A program made the position numbers and the translations under genes. Below are positions 7,936-16,194 of a DNA stretch of 32,929 bases, in pieces. Each line of letters starts with the position of its first letter. Position 1 is the stretch's first letter. The notes beneath the pieces are model-generated. The model did no database searches and was not told the DNA's origin. It worked only from the letters and a program-made list of their open reading frames with translations. Origin of the DNA: Ignavibacteria bacterium (GTDB lineage Bacteria > Bacteroidota > Ignavibacteria > Tepidaquicellales > OLB5); contig JAUQWT010000112.1 of assembly GCA_030835005.1 (NCBI GenBank), forward strand, positions 1-32,929, written 5' to 3'.

Positions 7936-8868
7936 TTAGCCTCTGGGATGGAATTGTTTGTGAACTTCTTTCAGATAAGTTATGTCTACGTGAGTGTATA
8001 TCTGTGTTGTGCTGATATCAGAATGTCCCAGCATTTCCTGAATCGAACGAAGATCTGCACCGCCTTCAAGCAAATGTGTGGCAAACGAATGGCGGAATAT
8101 GTGCGGGTGAATGTTCTTTTCTATCTTTGCCATTTTTGAATATTTGTTCATAATATCCCAAATTGCCATCCTCGAAAGCTTCCTTCCCCTCCAGTTCAGA
8201 AATAAATGATCCTCCGAGTACGGTTTAGCAATTGTGAACCTGGACTTTGAAAGATAAATATCGATCCATTCCACAGCAGACCTTGCAATAGGCACAATCC
8301 TCTCTTTAGAACCTTTACCGAAAACCCTCAATATCATATCATTCACTATCAGATTAGAAGTTTTCAGATCGATCACTTCACTCACTCTTAATCCGCAGGC
8401 ATACATTGTTTCAAGAATGGTCTTATCCCTTAGTCCAAGCACTGTATTTACATCGGGCTGGCTCAAAATGTTGTCGATCTCCTCAACAGTCAATACGTCG
8501 GGCAGCTTCCTGCCCAGCTTTGGTGAATCAAAGAATTCAAGCGGATTAATTGTTACCGAAGTTTTCTGTTTATCGATCAGATGGTTAAAGAACTGCCTGA
8601 GTGATGATAAAATTCTTGCAGTAGTGGATGCCTTATTCTCCTTTTTCAGATGTAAGAGGAATTTGTTGATTAGTTCTTCATTGATGGCTTCAAATGAATC
8701 TACTCCAAGCGAATTCACAAACGTCTTGAACTTATTCAAATCAAACTCATAGGAGCTGATCGTGTTTTCAGAAAGTGATTTTTCAAGCTCCAAATAAAGC
8801 AAAAATGATCTTATCTGTGCTGATTTAACGTCATTTTCTGCATTATCATGATTTTTCTTCTTCTTCAC
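7936..8868 (-). CDS. xerD: Tyrosine recombinase XerC/XerD (XerD-type)
   Basis: Site-specific recombinase expected to resolve chromosome dimers at dif. All six catalytic positions are visible, numbered from the GTG at 8868: R161 in YACGLR, K185 in VFGKGSKER, H256 and R259 in HIFRH, H282 in GHSDISTT and the nucleophile Y291 in QIYTH. A normal SAM-like N-terminal domain (FLLYLELEKSLSENTISSY) precedes them. The frame is open further to a TTG at 8913, giving 325 residues and a 68-base overlap with the upstream gene. I prefer GTG 8868 because it gives 310 residues, closer to the family, a smaller overlap, and a GAAAG upstream. Whether it acts as XerD or XerC needs a partner gene. No transposon or integron signs flank it, so a housekeeping role is likely. 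Confidence 0.9.
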   Translation of the reverse strand: MKKKKNHDNAENDVKSAQIRSFLLYLELEKSLSENTISSYEFDLNKFKTFVNSLGVDSFEAINEELINKFLLHLKKENKASTTARILSSLRQFFNHLIDKQKTSVTINPLEFFDSPKLGRKLPDVLTVEEIDNILSQPDVNTVLGLRDKTILETMYACGLRVSEVIDLKTSNLIVNDMILRVFGKGSKERIVPIARSAVEWIDIYLSKSRFTIAKPYSEDHLFLNWRGRKLSRMAIWDIMNKYSKMAKIEKNIHPHIFRHSFATHLLEGGADLRSIQEMLGHSDISTTQIYTHVDITYLKEVHKQFHPRG

Positions 8869-11083
8869 TCTCAATACTTTCGGGGTATTTAATTCTGTGG
8901 TGATGAATACCAACGATCGTCTTAAGGAAACTTTGTTTGATCTTTATAAGATCTTTTAAGGTCAGATCGCATTCATCAAGTTCTCCATCAAGGAATCTCG
9001 CCTTAATAATTTCACTGATCTGGGTCTCAAGTTTTGCAGGTGTTGGATCTTCGATCGATCTTGTGGCCGCTTCGGTGGAATCAGCAAGCATAACAATGCC
9101 TGTTTCTTTTGTCTGGGGCTTCGGCCCCGGGTAGCGGTATATATACTCATGAGTAGTATCAACTTCCCCGTCATCGGTTCTTGCTTTTTCATAAAAGTAA
9201 GATACAAGGTTAGTACCGTGATGCATTGGGATAAAATCTATTATCTCCTTTGGCAGTCGGTGTTTTTCAGCAAGTTTAATCCCGTTCCTAACGTGGGAAA
9301 TAATCATCTTTGCGCTTAAAGAGGGATTCAAATCATCATGTTTGTTTGAATCCATTTGATTTTCCACGTAATAGTCGGGATTGAGTATCTTTCCTATATC
9401 ATGATAATAACATCCCACCCTGGCCAGGATCTGGTTAGCACCAATTTCCTTTGCGGCTTGTTCAGATAGATTCCCCATGATTATAGAGTGATGAAATGTG
9501 CCTGGCGCTTTTGAAGAAAGCTCCCTCAATAACGGATTATTAAAATCACTCAGTTCAAGAAAAACAAGGTCAGTAGCCACTCTGAATACCCGCTCATAAA
9601 ATATCAATAAACCATAAGCCAAAATCGGCGAAAGAATGGAGTTAAGAGCAGCGAAAAATACCTGAGATTTCATCATTCCGAAATCCTCATACCTTTCCAG
9701 CCCTATGGCCGCTATTGCGGCAAAATACCCTGCAAAAATATATATCATTGAAACAAAGATCTGTGATCTGTTTTTTATATCCCTTACTGAATAAACTACT
9801 AGTACAGATGCACAGAAATTAGGGATCAGGATATCATAGTCCCCACCCCTTACAGCCGAGACAAGTATGCAGATAATAATAATCACATATACAGCCAGCC
9901 TGGAGTCAAAAATTATTGTTAGAAGCATTGCTGCTACAGGAACAAATATTACATACTCAATAGGAAAGTTGACTTTCAGCTGAAGGCTAAGATACGAGAA
10001 AAGGCATTGAAGCAGTATAACTGATGTAATAATTATCAGCTTGAAATTATCTTCGAAAATTCGAGTTCTCATCTTGAACAGGAATATCCCGATAAGAAAA
10101 ACCATTAATCCAACAAAGAGGAATCGGCCTAACTGCTGCAGGATAAAGTCTGTATTGCCTATCTGTTCATTTCTGACCCGCTTATAGGATTCCAGTTTTA
10201 GCTTAGTAACTTCATTGATCGGTTCATGCTTGCTGACGATCCTCTCATTTTCCCTGACCAGGCCAAATGTTTTAGGAACTGCTTCAGTAACAGCGAACAG
10301 TATTTTTTCAGTCTCATTTTTGTCATATACAAAATCAGGAAATACAAATGTCCTTGCTATTTTGAAAGATATGCTGGCAAGCTCCTGGTTCTTGAAAAAA
10401 CTGTTAAAGTCATTTGTAAGTATTCTTTCAGTTTCAGATCCGTCCCTTACATCATTAAGGTCAATGGTTTCTTCTATCTTGTTCTTTATATATGCAATTT
10501 TTCCTGTGCTTATTCCGCTTTTGGGAATGTCGATAATTTTCTTGTCATTTAATTGGTTCAAAGACTGAATTATCTTCTTCTTAAAGGCATCCAATGAGGG
10601 CTGGCTGCTCAAATTTCCTGTTAGACTGCTCCATTCTGCTTCAGTAAATGTGATCCCCAGATCTGATTTTAGGTTGTTGAGGACTTGCTCTGAAGTAGTT
10701 CTCTTTTCTTCAGGCAATGATTTCTCTTTCTCAAATTCAGATTCATAATCTATAACTTTCTGCAATTTTGCAAACAAAATGTTTAGCGAGTCAAGCCAGT
10801 TCTGGTCAAATGTTTTGTTTTGATTCAAGTTAAAGACAGGAAGAACCCTGTTTTTGGCTTCATCAACTTCATTGCCATAAACTGATTCACTTTTGTAAAT
10901 AGGAAAGCTAAAAGGCGCAATCAGATCCTCTTTACTCCAAACCATTCCTACGGTATAATCTGCTTCGATTGTCTCATATTTGGGAAACATCGCTGTTACA
11001 AGAATGACCGTGAGCAAACCAAGAAAGAACCTGACAATTTTGTCGGTTCTGAAGGTCAGCTTATTTCTCTTAAGTTGTGCCAA
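8846..11083 (-). CDS. pgpH: 7TM-HD (HDIG) membrane protein, PgpH-like probable c-di-AMP phosphodiesterase
   Basis: Members of this family (PgpH, YqfF) hydrolyse cyclic di-AMP. The 745-residue product has an N-terminal membrane helix (about 17-33) and an extracytoplasmic domain to about 310 of the 7TMR-HDED kind (YTVGMVWSKEDLIAPFSFPI). Seven membrane segments lie between about 318 and 500, followed by a cytoplasmic HD domain. Metal ligands are visible: H531/H532 in GTFHHS, H561-D562 in YYHDIGK, H621/H622 in MHHGT and D668 in MLADSTE. The tail GIHHHRIKYPE is also typical. The start is TTG at 11083 with no Shine-Dalgarno. Its 3' end overlaps the start of the xerD-like gene. Family is secure; c-di-AMP as substrate is inferred from characterised relatives. 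Confidence 0.88.
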   Translation of the reverse strand: MAQLKRNKLTFRTDKIVRFFLGLLTVILVTAMFPKYETIEADYTVGMVWSKEDLIAPFSFPIYKSESVYGNEVDEAKNRVLPVFNLNQNKTFDQNWLDSLNILFAKLQKVIDYESEFEKEKSLPEEKRTTSEQVLNNLKSDLGITFTEAEWSSLTGNLSSQPSLDAFKKKIIQSLNQLNDKKIIDIPKSGISTGKIAYIKNKIEETIDLNDVRDGSETERILTNDFNSFFKNQELASISFKIARTFVFPDFVYDKNETEKILFAVTEAVPKTFGLVRENERIVSKHEPINEVTKLKLESYKRVRNEQIGNTDFILQQLGRFLFVGLMVFLIGIFLFKMRTRIFEDNFKLIIITSVILLQCLFSYLSLQLKVNFPIEYVIFVPVAAMLLTIIFDSRLAVYVIIIICILVSAVRGGDYDILIPNFCASVLVVYSVRDIKNRSQIFVSMIYIFAGYFAAIAAIGLERYEDFGMMKSQVFFAALNSILSPILAYGLLIFYERVFRVATDLVFLELSDFNNPLLRELSSKAPGTFHHSIIMGNLSEQAAKEIGANQILARVGCYYHDIGKILNPDYYVENQMDSNKHDDLNPSLSAKMIISHVRNGIKLAEKHRLPKEIIDFIPMHHGTNLVSYFYEKARTDDGEVDTTHEYIYRYPGPKPQTKETGIVMLADSTEAATRSIEDPTPAKLETQISEIIKARFLDGELDECDLTLKDLIKIKQSFLKTIVGIHHHRIKYPESIESEEEEKS

Positions 11084-11203
11084 TGATGTTAATTCGGTTT
11101 ATATGTCTAAATTAACAATAATTAAATTTTTTAAGTGTGCAGATATAAAGGTATATGCAGTATTGATAAATACTTGATTATAATCCAATTTTTACATAAA
11201 ACG

Positions 11204-11506
11204 TTAATTGATCTGGTAAAGCGTGGAGTATCTTGTTTTGCCGCCAACCACATACTCACCCAGGATCTTAGTTGTCAACCCGTAGATCGTATCGTCCATT
11301 TCGTCTTCAAGGCCCTCAAACTCAGCCTCATCATTTAGAACGTAAATCTCTGAAAAACTATTCTTTTTGTTCTTATCCTCAACAATCATATAATTATGTT
11401 TAGTATGAGAATTCATGTAATTTTCCAGTTCTTTGGCATCTGAAAGATAATCGTCCCTTTTTTCCGGGTGAACGTCGTAACTAATTTGAAATAGTATTTT
11501 ATTCAT
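11204..11506 (-). CDS. Hypothetical 100-aa protein, possible dimeric alpha/beta-barrel (ABM-like)
   Basis: I do not recognise a specific family. The 100-residue product is soluble, acidic in its middle, and begins with a beta strand (ILFQISYDV) followed by a helix (KRDDYLSDAKELENYMN). It then has a strand-turn-strand (HNYMIVEDKNKKNSFSEIYVLND), a helix and a C-terminal strand. This order resembles the ferredoxin-like fold of small antibiotic-biosynthesis-monooxygenase or EthD-type proteins, but no diagnostic residues fix that. The start is ATG; a weak TTTC-N19-TATATTGC box upstream is a poor promoter candidate. It lies 120 bases upstream of the PgpH-like gene on the same strand, and divergent from kup. 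Coding is likely because of the codon pattern and isolated complete frame; function is unknown. Confidence 0.72.
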   Translation of the reverse strand: MNKILFQISYDVHPEKRDDYLSDAKELENYMNSHTKHNYMIVEDKNKKNSFSEIYVLNDEAEFEGLEDEMDDTIYGLTTKILGEYVVGGKTRYSTLYQIN

Positions 11507-11664
11507 GATTAGGCAATATAATTTTAAGCAATTTTAATTGAAAGTGCATTTTTTAAGTAACTCTTTTTAATTCACTCTCTTACTGAAAGACACATTTGTG
11601 AACAAAAATTTGCCGGATTATTGATACAAATAATGCAATTTTTAAATGATATGCTTTTTATTAA
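11507..11664. other. Divergent intergenic region, no gene seen
   Basis: AT-rich spacer between the leftward 100-residue hypothetical gene and the rightward kup reading frame. I find no convincing ORF, RNA gene, long inverted repeat or strong promoter match. The kup reading frame begins after a stop at 11662. Confidence 0.6.
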
Positions 11665-11699
11665 ATTTATGGACTGCTTTCAAAACGGTTTTTTTGTAC

Positions 11700-11823
11700 A
11701 TGCAGAAATCAGACCATAAATAGCATAAGTACCGAACAATCAAATATTTCTCCAGTAGAAAATAGAAGTAGAAATAAACATCTAAAGTACTTATTATATT
11801 TATCCATAGGGGCTTTAGGTGTT
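11700..11823 (+). other. Conserved Kup N-terminus lacking a usable in-frame start; candidate one-base frameshift
   Basis: The kup frame stays open upstream of GTG 11824 to a stop at 11662. Translated, it reads STEQSN, then a basic stretch, then LSIGALGVV just before the VYGDIGTSP motif, as in other Kup proteins, so this stretch is coding. It contains no ATG, GTG or TTG in frame. An ATG at 11700 lies one base out of frame and runs into TAG at 11721-11723 after seven codons. Removing one A from the AAA run at 11718-11720 would join that ATG to the kup frame. A sequencing or assembly indel, a real frameshift, or a non-standard start such as ATA 11725 could each explain it. Confidence 0.6.
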
Positions 11824-13635
11824 GTGTATGGAGATATAGGTACCAGTCCTTTATACGCACTAAAAGAATGTTTTTCGCCGGCACACGGTGTCTTACCAAC
11901 TCATGATAATGTTTTGGGAGTGCTTTCACTCGTATTCTGGGCTCTGATAATTGTCATCTCGATCAAGTACCTGATAATTGTAATGAGGGCCGATAACGAA
12001 GGTGAAGGCGGAATTCTTGCATTAATGGAATTAGTGCGCCCGAATAAATACGGATTGAATTACATTATCATAATTAGCATCGGATTGTTCGGAGCAGCTT
12101 TGCTTTATGGAGACGGAATAATAACTCCAGCTATTTCAGTTCTTAGTGCCGTTGAAGGTCTTCAGATAGCAACACCTCATTTAGAGCATTATGTAATTCC
12201 AATTACCGTAGTAATATTGTTCTTTTTGTTTTATTTTCAGCATAGAGGTACAGGTAAAGTTGGCATTGTGTTCGGGCCAATCATGATTGTTTGGTTCTTA
12301 TCCATTGCAGGTCTTGGTATTGCTGCAATATTAAACAATCCTGAAGTTATTTTGGCTTTGAATCCTTTATATGCTTATCATTTCTTTCTTTCAAATGGAT
12401 TTCACGGATTTGTGATTCTGGGATCTGTTTTTCTCGTTGTCACAGGCGGTGAAGCGCTTTATGCCGATATGGGTCATTTTGGACCAAAGCCCATTAGGTT
12501 TGCCTGGTTTACAATAGTACTTCCTTGTTTGCTGTTGAATTATTTCGGGCAGGGTGCAATGATGCTGCAGAATCCTCTTGCAGCAAAGAACCCGTTTTAT
12601 TTCCTTGCCCCGGATTGGGCACTTTATCCAATGGTTGCGATATCTACAATTGCCACTGTAATTGCCTCACAGGCGCTGATCTCAGGAGCGTTTTCAATTA
12701 CCCAGCAGGCGATTCAACTGGGCTATTTGCCAAGGGTGAGAATAATACATACTTCCCGTGAAGAGCGCGGACAGATCTATATTCCACAGCTTAACTGGAT
12801 GTTATTCATCGGAACGATTTGGCTCGTATTGAGCTTCAGAACTTCCGGAAACCTGGCAGCGGCTTATGGTATTGCAGTTACCTCAACTATGGTTATAACC
12901 ACAATACTTGCCTTTATTGCAATGAGAAAGCTCTGGAAATGGTCAATAATATTTTCGGTATTTATTTCACTATTCTTCATAACTGTTGATCTGGCATTTT
13001 GGGGAGCCAATTTGCTGAAAATACTACACGGAGGATGGGTACCTCTTGCAATTGGTTCAATGATTTACCTTATCATGACTACCTGGAGTTGGGGCAGAAA
13101 AAAACTTCTTTTGAAGATCGAAGAAGAAACTCAGCCGATAGAAAAATTTATTGATGAAGTTATGAGCGTGAGGGTCGTTTCAACACCGGGGACTGCTATA
13201 TATATGTCAAGCAATCCTAAAGGTACGCCTCCTGCACTTGTTAAGAATCTAAAGCATAATAGAGTCCTACACAAGCAGATAATTGTTCTGAGCATAATCT
13301 TCAAGAAAGTGCCTCATATCAATGAAGAAGATTCTATTGTAATTGCCAATCCTACAGAAGGTTTTTACAGAGTTATGGCTTCGTATGGGTTTATGGATAA
13401 TGCGAATATGCAGCAAATAATATCTCTTTTGAATTCTAAAGGGATTGTAATAAATATCGACAAAACTACCTTCTTCCTTGGCAGAGAACTTCTGGTTGTA
13501 AAAGATCGGAATGGATTTATCAGACTAAGGAAGAAATTGTTCGTACTTCTTTCCAGAAATTCTCAAAGAGTTACAGAGTTTTTTAATATTCCTAATGACA
13601 GGGTATTTGAAGTAGGTTCACAGATTGAGCTTTAG
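11824..13635 (+). CDS. kup: Kup (KUP/HAK/KT) potassium uptake protein
   Basis: Proton-coupled potassium importer of the inner membrane. From GTG 11824 the frame gives 603 residues starting inside the first membrane helix at YGDIGTSPLYALKECF, a Kup hallmark. About twelve membrane segments follow, with ADNEGEGGILALMEL, LYGDGIITPAISVLSAVEGL, GGEALYADMGHFGP and SGAFSITQQAIQLG, then a soluble C-terminal domain from about 430 on. Including the upstream coding stretch the protein would be near 636-645 residues, normal for Kup. GTG 11824 is the first canonical start but removes conserved residues, so the true 5' end is upstream (see 11700-11823). The gene reads right between two leftward blocks and ends six bases before the metallopeptidase stop. 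Identity is secure; the 5' end is not. Confidence 0.93.
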   Translation: MYGDIGTSPLYALKECFSPAHGVLPTHDNVLGVLSLVFWALIIVISIKYLIIVMRADNEGEGGILALMELVRPNKYGLNYIIIISIGLFGAALLYGDGIITPAISVLSAVEGLQIATPHLEHYVIPITVVILFFLFYFQHRGTGKVGIVFGPIMIVWFLSIAGLGIAAILNNPEVILALNPLYAYHFFLSNGFHGFVILGSVFLVVTGGEALYADMGHFGPKPIRFAWFTIVLPCLLLNYFGQGAMMLQNPLAAKNPFYFLAPDWALYPMVAISTIATVIASQALISGAFSITQQAIQLGYLPRVRIIHTSREERGQIYIPQLNWMLFIGTIWLVLSFRTSGNLAAAYGIAVTSTMVITTILAFIAMRKLWKWSIIFSVFISLFFITVDLAFWGANLLKILHGGWVPLAIGSMIYLIMTTWSWGRKKLLLKIEEETQPIEKFIDEVMSVRVVSTPGTAIYMSSNPKGTPPALVKNLKHNRVLHKQIIVLSIIFKKVPHINEEDSIVIANPTEGFYRVMASYGFMDNANMQQIISLLNSKGIVINIDKTTFFLGRELLVVKDRNGFIRLRKKLFVLLSRNSQRVTEFFNIPNDRVFEVGSQIEL

Positions 13636-13641
13636 TAGCTG

Positions 13642-14016
13642 TCAATAACCTGCTTGTCTGATCTCATCTTCATTCATCCCAAAATAATGTGCCACTTCAT
13701 GTATCACCACTTCCCTGATCTTCTCTTTTAGTTCATCCATAGTATCGCAATGAGACTCAATATTCCTTTGAAATAAGATTATCCTGTCGGGAGTAACTCC
13801 CATATAATAAGTATTTCTAAAAGTGTACGGTGTGCCTGAATACAATCCGAGCAGCGAATAAATATTCGGCAGTCCTAATCGTTCTATATCGCTTTCTGTT
13901 GGATACTGCTCAACAATAAACGCTACATTATCGATCTTTTTTTTGAAATCTGCAGGTATTGCTGCAATTGCATCATCCATCATGCCGTGGAATTCGTCTT
14001 CACTTACTCTTATCAT
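13642..14016 (-). CDS. Small zincin-type metallopeptidase family protein
   Basis: Predicted zinc-dependent peptidase of the short zincin-like family often annotated simply as metallopeptidase family protein. The 124-residue product carries HEVAHYFGMNEDEI near its C-terminus, that is HExxHxxG with H106, E107 and H110 as the likely zinc site and catalytic glutamate. It has no signal peptide or membrane segment, so it is cytoplasmic. I chose ATG 14016 over ATG 14034 because GGAGG lies six bases upstream at 14023-14027, and the shorter start cuts the overlap with the PIG-L gene to 17 bases. It is the last gene of the seven-gene leftward operon. Substrate is unknown for the family. Confidence 0.84.
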   Translation of the reverse strand: MIRVSEDEFHGMMDDAIAAIPADFKKKIDNVAFIVEQYPTESDIERLGLPNIYSLLGLYSGTPYTFRNTYYMGVTPDRIILFQRNIESHCDTMDELKEKIREVVIHEVAHYFGMNEDEIRQAGY

Positions 14017-14707
14017 CACAATCCTCCATAACAAACGGTTTTTTTATTTCTACTATTCTGAATTTTTCGCTATACTTATATTTCCTTGTATAGTTAGATA
14101 AATGGGATCTAACCCACTTAGACATTGAATCATGATCATCAAATTGGGACCGGTGAGCCTCGATTAATCTTATCTTTGAGTCTATATACTTTGTAATATT
14201 CTCAAAAAAATTAGGCTTTTCAGGACCGAAAAAATGAAAAAAACTCACTGCATGCGGGTTACCGGGATAAGCATAACGGTTTCTTGCTGCAAAAACTGCA
14301 TCAAATACAGCTTCTGCAATAATTCGATGATCGCGGTGATTGAGATTTATGCTTTCAAAAGATTTATTCGCCGGGTCAAAACTGAAAATAATATCTGGCT
14401 TTACTGCTTTGATTATTTTCACCAGCTTTGAGCGCAAACTCTCGGTATATTCCAAATGGCAATCTCTTTGATTGAGAAAAAATACTTCCTTTACTCCAAG
14501 TATTGCCGCAGCCTTCAGCTGTTCTTTATGCCTGATCTTAATTCTCTCTGCTTTAGGCTTATGTTTGATCTTAAAGCCATTTTCACCATTAGTAGCGACT
14601 GCAAAAAAGATATCATAACCCGATTCTTTATACTTAAACATAGTACCGCCGCAGGAAAACTCGATATCATCAGGGTGGGCAGAAACTGCTAGGATAACTT
14701 TTCTCAT
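14000..14707 (-). CDS. PIG-L (LmbE-like) family deacetylase
   Basis: Zinc-dependent N-deacetylase family acting on N-acetylglucosaminyl or related N-acetyl groups. The 235-residue product shows the PIG-L signature AHPDDIEFSCGG at about 10-21, with H11 and D14 as zinc ligands, and the downstream NHRDH motif with H127 as the third ligand. The middle NQRDCHLEY and DIIFSFDP segments fit the fold. A bacillithiol BshB role is possible in this phylum, but nothing here demands it; the C-terminal half looks like the generic PIG-L type. The ATG overlaps the lptB stop (ATGA), indicating coupling. Deacetylation of an envelope sugar would suit the LptB neighbour, but that is inference. Confidence 0.85.
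   Translation of the reverse strand: MRKVILAVSAHPDDIEFSCGGTMFKYKESGYDIFFAVATNGENGFKIKHKPKAERIKIRHKEQLKAAAILGVKEVFFLNQRDCHLEYTESLRSKLVKIIKAVKPDIIFSFDPANKSFESINLNHRDHRIIAEAVFDAVFAARNRYAYPGNPHAVSFFHFFGPEKPNFFENITKYIDSKIRLIEAHRSQFDDHDSMSKWVRSHLSNYTRKYKYSEKFRIVEIKKPFVMEDCDDKSK
14023..14027 (-). promoter_or_regulatory. Shine-Dalgarno GGAGG deciding the metallopeptidase start
   Basis: GGAGG on the minus strand, six bases ahead of the ATG at 14016 and inside the end of the PIG-L gene. It selects the second of two in-frame ATG codons. Confidence 0.7.
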
Positions 14708-15444
14708 TGCTGGTACCTATCCAGCTTGAAACTTTCGCCTAAATAGAGTTTCCGGACTTTTTCGTCATCCGCAAGAACTTCAGAAGAACCTTGACGAAAA
14801 ATCTTTCCTTCAATCAAAATGTAACCCCTGTCAACAATTGATAACGTTTCATGTACATTATGATCCGTTATCAGAACACCGATACCTTTTTCCTTCAGCT
14901 TGGCAACTATCTTCATGATTTCTTCTACAGCAATCGGGTCTATTCCGGCAAAAGGTTCGTCAAGCAGTATGAATTTAGGGTCAGTAGCAATTGCCCGAGC
15001 AATTTCAGTGCGTCTTCTTTCGCCTCCGGATAAAACATAGCCTTTGCTTGAAGCGATGTTGCTTATACCAAACTCTTTCATAAGCTCGTTAGTCTTATCT
15101 TCCCTCTCGAATTTTTCCAGATGCATGAATTCAAGTACTGAATAAATATTTTGATAAACAGTCATTTTTTGAAATATTGAAGCTTCCTGTGGCAAATAAC
15201 CTATGCCAAGTCTTGCTCTTTTATACATAGGTTGAGAAGAAATATCTTCACCATCCAGTAAAACCTCACCGGAGTTAGGTTTTATCATTCCTGTAATAAC
15301 ATAAAACGTTGTTGTTTTACCGGCTCCGTTTGGTCCAAGAAGCCCCACAACTTCACCCTGCTTCACAGAAATGGAAACTCCGTCAACAACTGGTCGTTTG
15401 TTGTAGATCTTAACAAGATCATTTGCTTTTAGAATAGATGCCAA
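14704..15444 (-). CDS. lptB: LptB, ATP-binding subunit of the LPS export ABC transporter
   Basis: Powers extraction of lipopolysaccharide from the inner membrane with LptF and LptG. The 246-residue product has Walker A GPNGAGKTT (37-45), a Q-loop in IGYLPQEASIF, signature LSGGE (138-142), Walker B FILLDEP (158-164) and the switch histidine H195 in LITDHNVHET. The wording LPQEASIFQKMTVYQNI and DEPFAGIDPIAVEEI is typical of LptB rather than amino-acid LivF/LivG ATPases. The start is TTG at 15444; AAAGGA lies 12 bases upstream, rather far. It lies six bases after the sirtuin stop and overlaps the PIG-L start by four bases. LptA, LptC, LptF and LptG are not in the window. Confidence 0.92.
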   Translation of the reverse strand: MASILKANDLVKIYNKRPVVDGVSISVKQGEVVGLLGPNGAGKTTTFYVITGMIKPNSGEVLLDGEDISSQPMYKRARLGIGYLPQEASIFQKMTVYQNIYSVLEFMHLEKFEREDKTNELMKEFGISNIASSKGYVLSGGERRRTEIARAIATDPKFILLDEPFAGIDPIAVEEIMKIVAKLKEKGIGVLITDHNVHETLSIVDRGYILIEGKIFRQGSSEVLADDEKVRKLYLGESFKLDRYQQ

Positions 15445-15450
15445 TGAATA

Positions 15451-16194
15451 TTAATTTCCTTTAATTGATTTAATTTGTTTAGCCAATTCACTCAAAACTT
15501 CTCCGCTTTTTCCCAGAATTGTTTCATCAAGATCCATTGACATAGCTGTAGGTTTTGTATTTATCTCTACAACATATGCTCCGGCTCTTTTGGCTATTAT
15601 CGGCATTAAAGCTGCCGGATAAACCTCTGACGATGTTCCGATCGAAAAGAACACATCTGAAGCAGCTGCGCACTCCTGAGCATAGATCAATGATTCTTCA
15701 GGTAGCATCTCCCCAAACCAAACAACATCTGGTCTGATCAGGCCTCCACACTTCTCACATTTTAAAACTTTTTTTTCAGTAACATCTATCTCGTTGTAAA
15801 AAGTCCTGCACTTCAGGCAGAAATTCCGCTCAATATTCCCGTGAAGCTCGGTAATATTTCTGCTCCCGGCACGAAAATGAAGATTGTCAATATTCTGGGT
15901 TATGACATCAAATTTCGGGAACAATAATTCCATTTCGGCTAGAGCAATATGACCCGGATTCGGCTTGACCTCACGCATGATCTCACGTCTATGCTGATAC
16001 CAGTTCCATACAAAATCAGGATCATTAATGAAGGCATCAAAATTAGCAAGATCTTCGGGTCTGAATTTTTCCCAAATTCCCCCTTTATCTCTAAAGGTGG
16101 GGACACCGCTTTCTGCAGATACTCCGGCCCCGGTTAAGACCGAAACATTTCTCGCTTTTGCAAGCCGGTTGATCAATTCTTTGCTGAACTTCAC
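15451..16194 (-). CDS. cobB: SIR2-family NAD-dependent protein deacylase (CobB/class III type)
   Basis: Removes acyl groups from lysines using NAD+. The 247-residue product shows the NAD site GAGVSAESGVPTFRD (about 22-36), TQNIDNLH with the NID motif, the catalytic histidine H118 in ELHGN, and a complete zinc site C126, C129, C146, C149. Y66 and R69 in WYQHRRE form the YxxR motif that marks class III sirtuins (SIRT5/CobB), which favour succinyl, malonyl or similar acidic acyl groups, so desuccinylation as well as deacetylation is expected. The start is GTG at 16194, sharing one base with the pdxJ stop (TAGTG). The operon context gives no clue to its protein targets. Confidence 0.93.
   Translation of the reverse strand: MKFSKELINRLAKARNVSVLTGAGVSAESGVPTFRDKGGIWEKFRPEDLANFDAFINDPDFVWNWYQHRREIMREVKPNPGHIALAEMELLFPKFDVITQNIDNLHFRAGSRNITELHGNIERNFCLKCRTFYNEIDVTEKKVLKCEKCGGLIRPDVVWFGEMLPEESLIYAQECAAASDVFFSIGTSSEVYPAALMPIIAKRAGAYVVEINTKPTAMSMDLDETILGKSGEVLSELAKQIKSIKGN

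Noticed and set aside
7936..8913. Tyrosine recombinase as a sign of an integrated mobile element
   Set aside because: It is a standard XerD-size protein among housekeeping genes, with no attachment repeats, tRNA target or phage genes nearby.
11424..11540. Promoter-like TTTC-N19-TATATTGC upstream of the 100-residue gene
   Set aside because: Mismatches in both boxes within a very AT-rich spacer make a chance match likely.
11642..11929. Leftward 95-codon ORF antisense to the kup 5' end
   Set aside because: It overlaps clearly conserved Kup coding sequence and its product resembles no protein; a shadow ORF.
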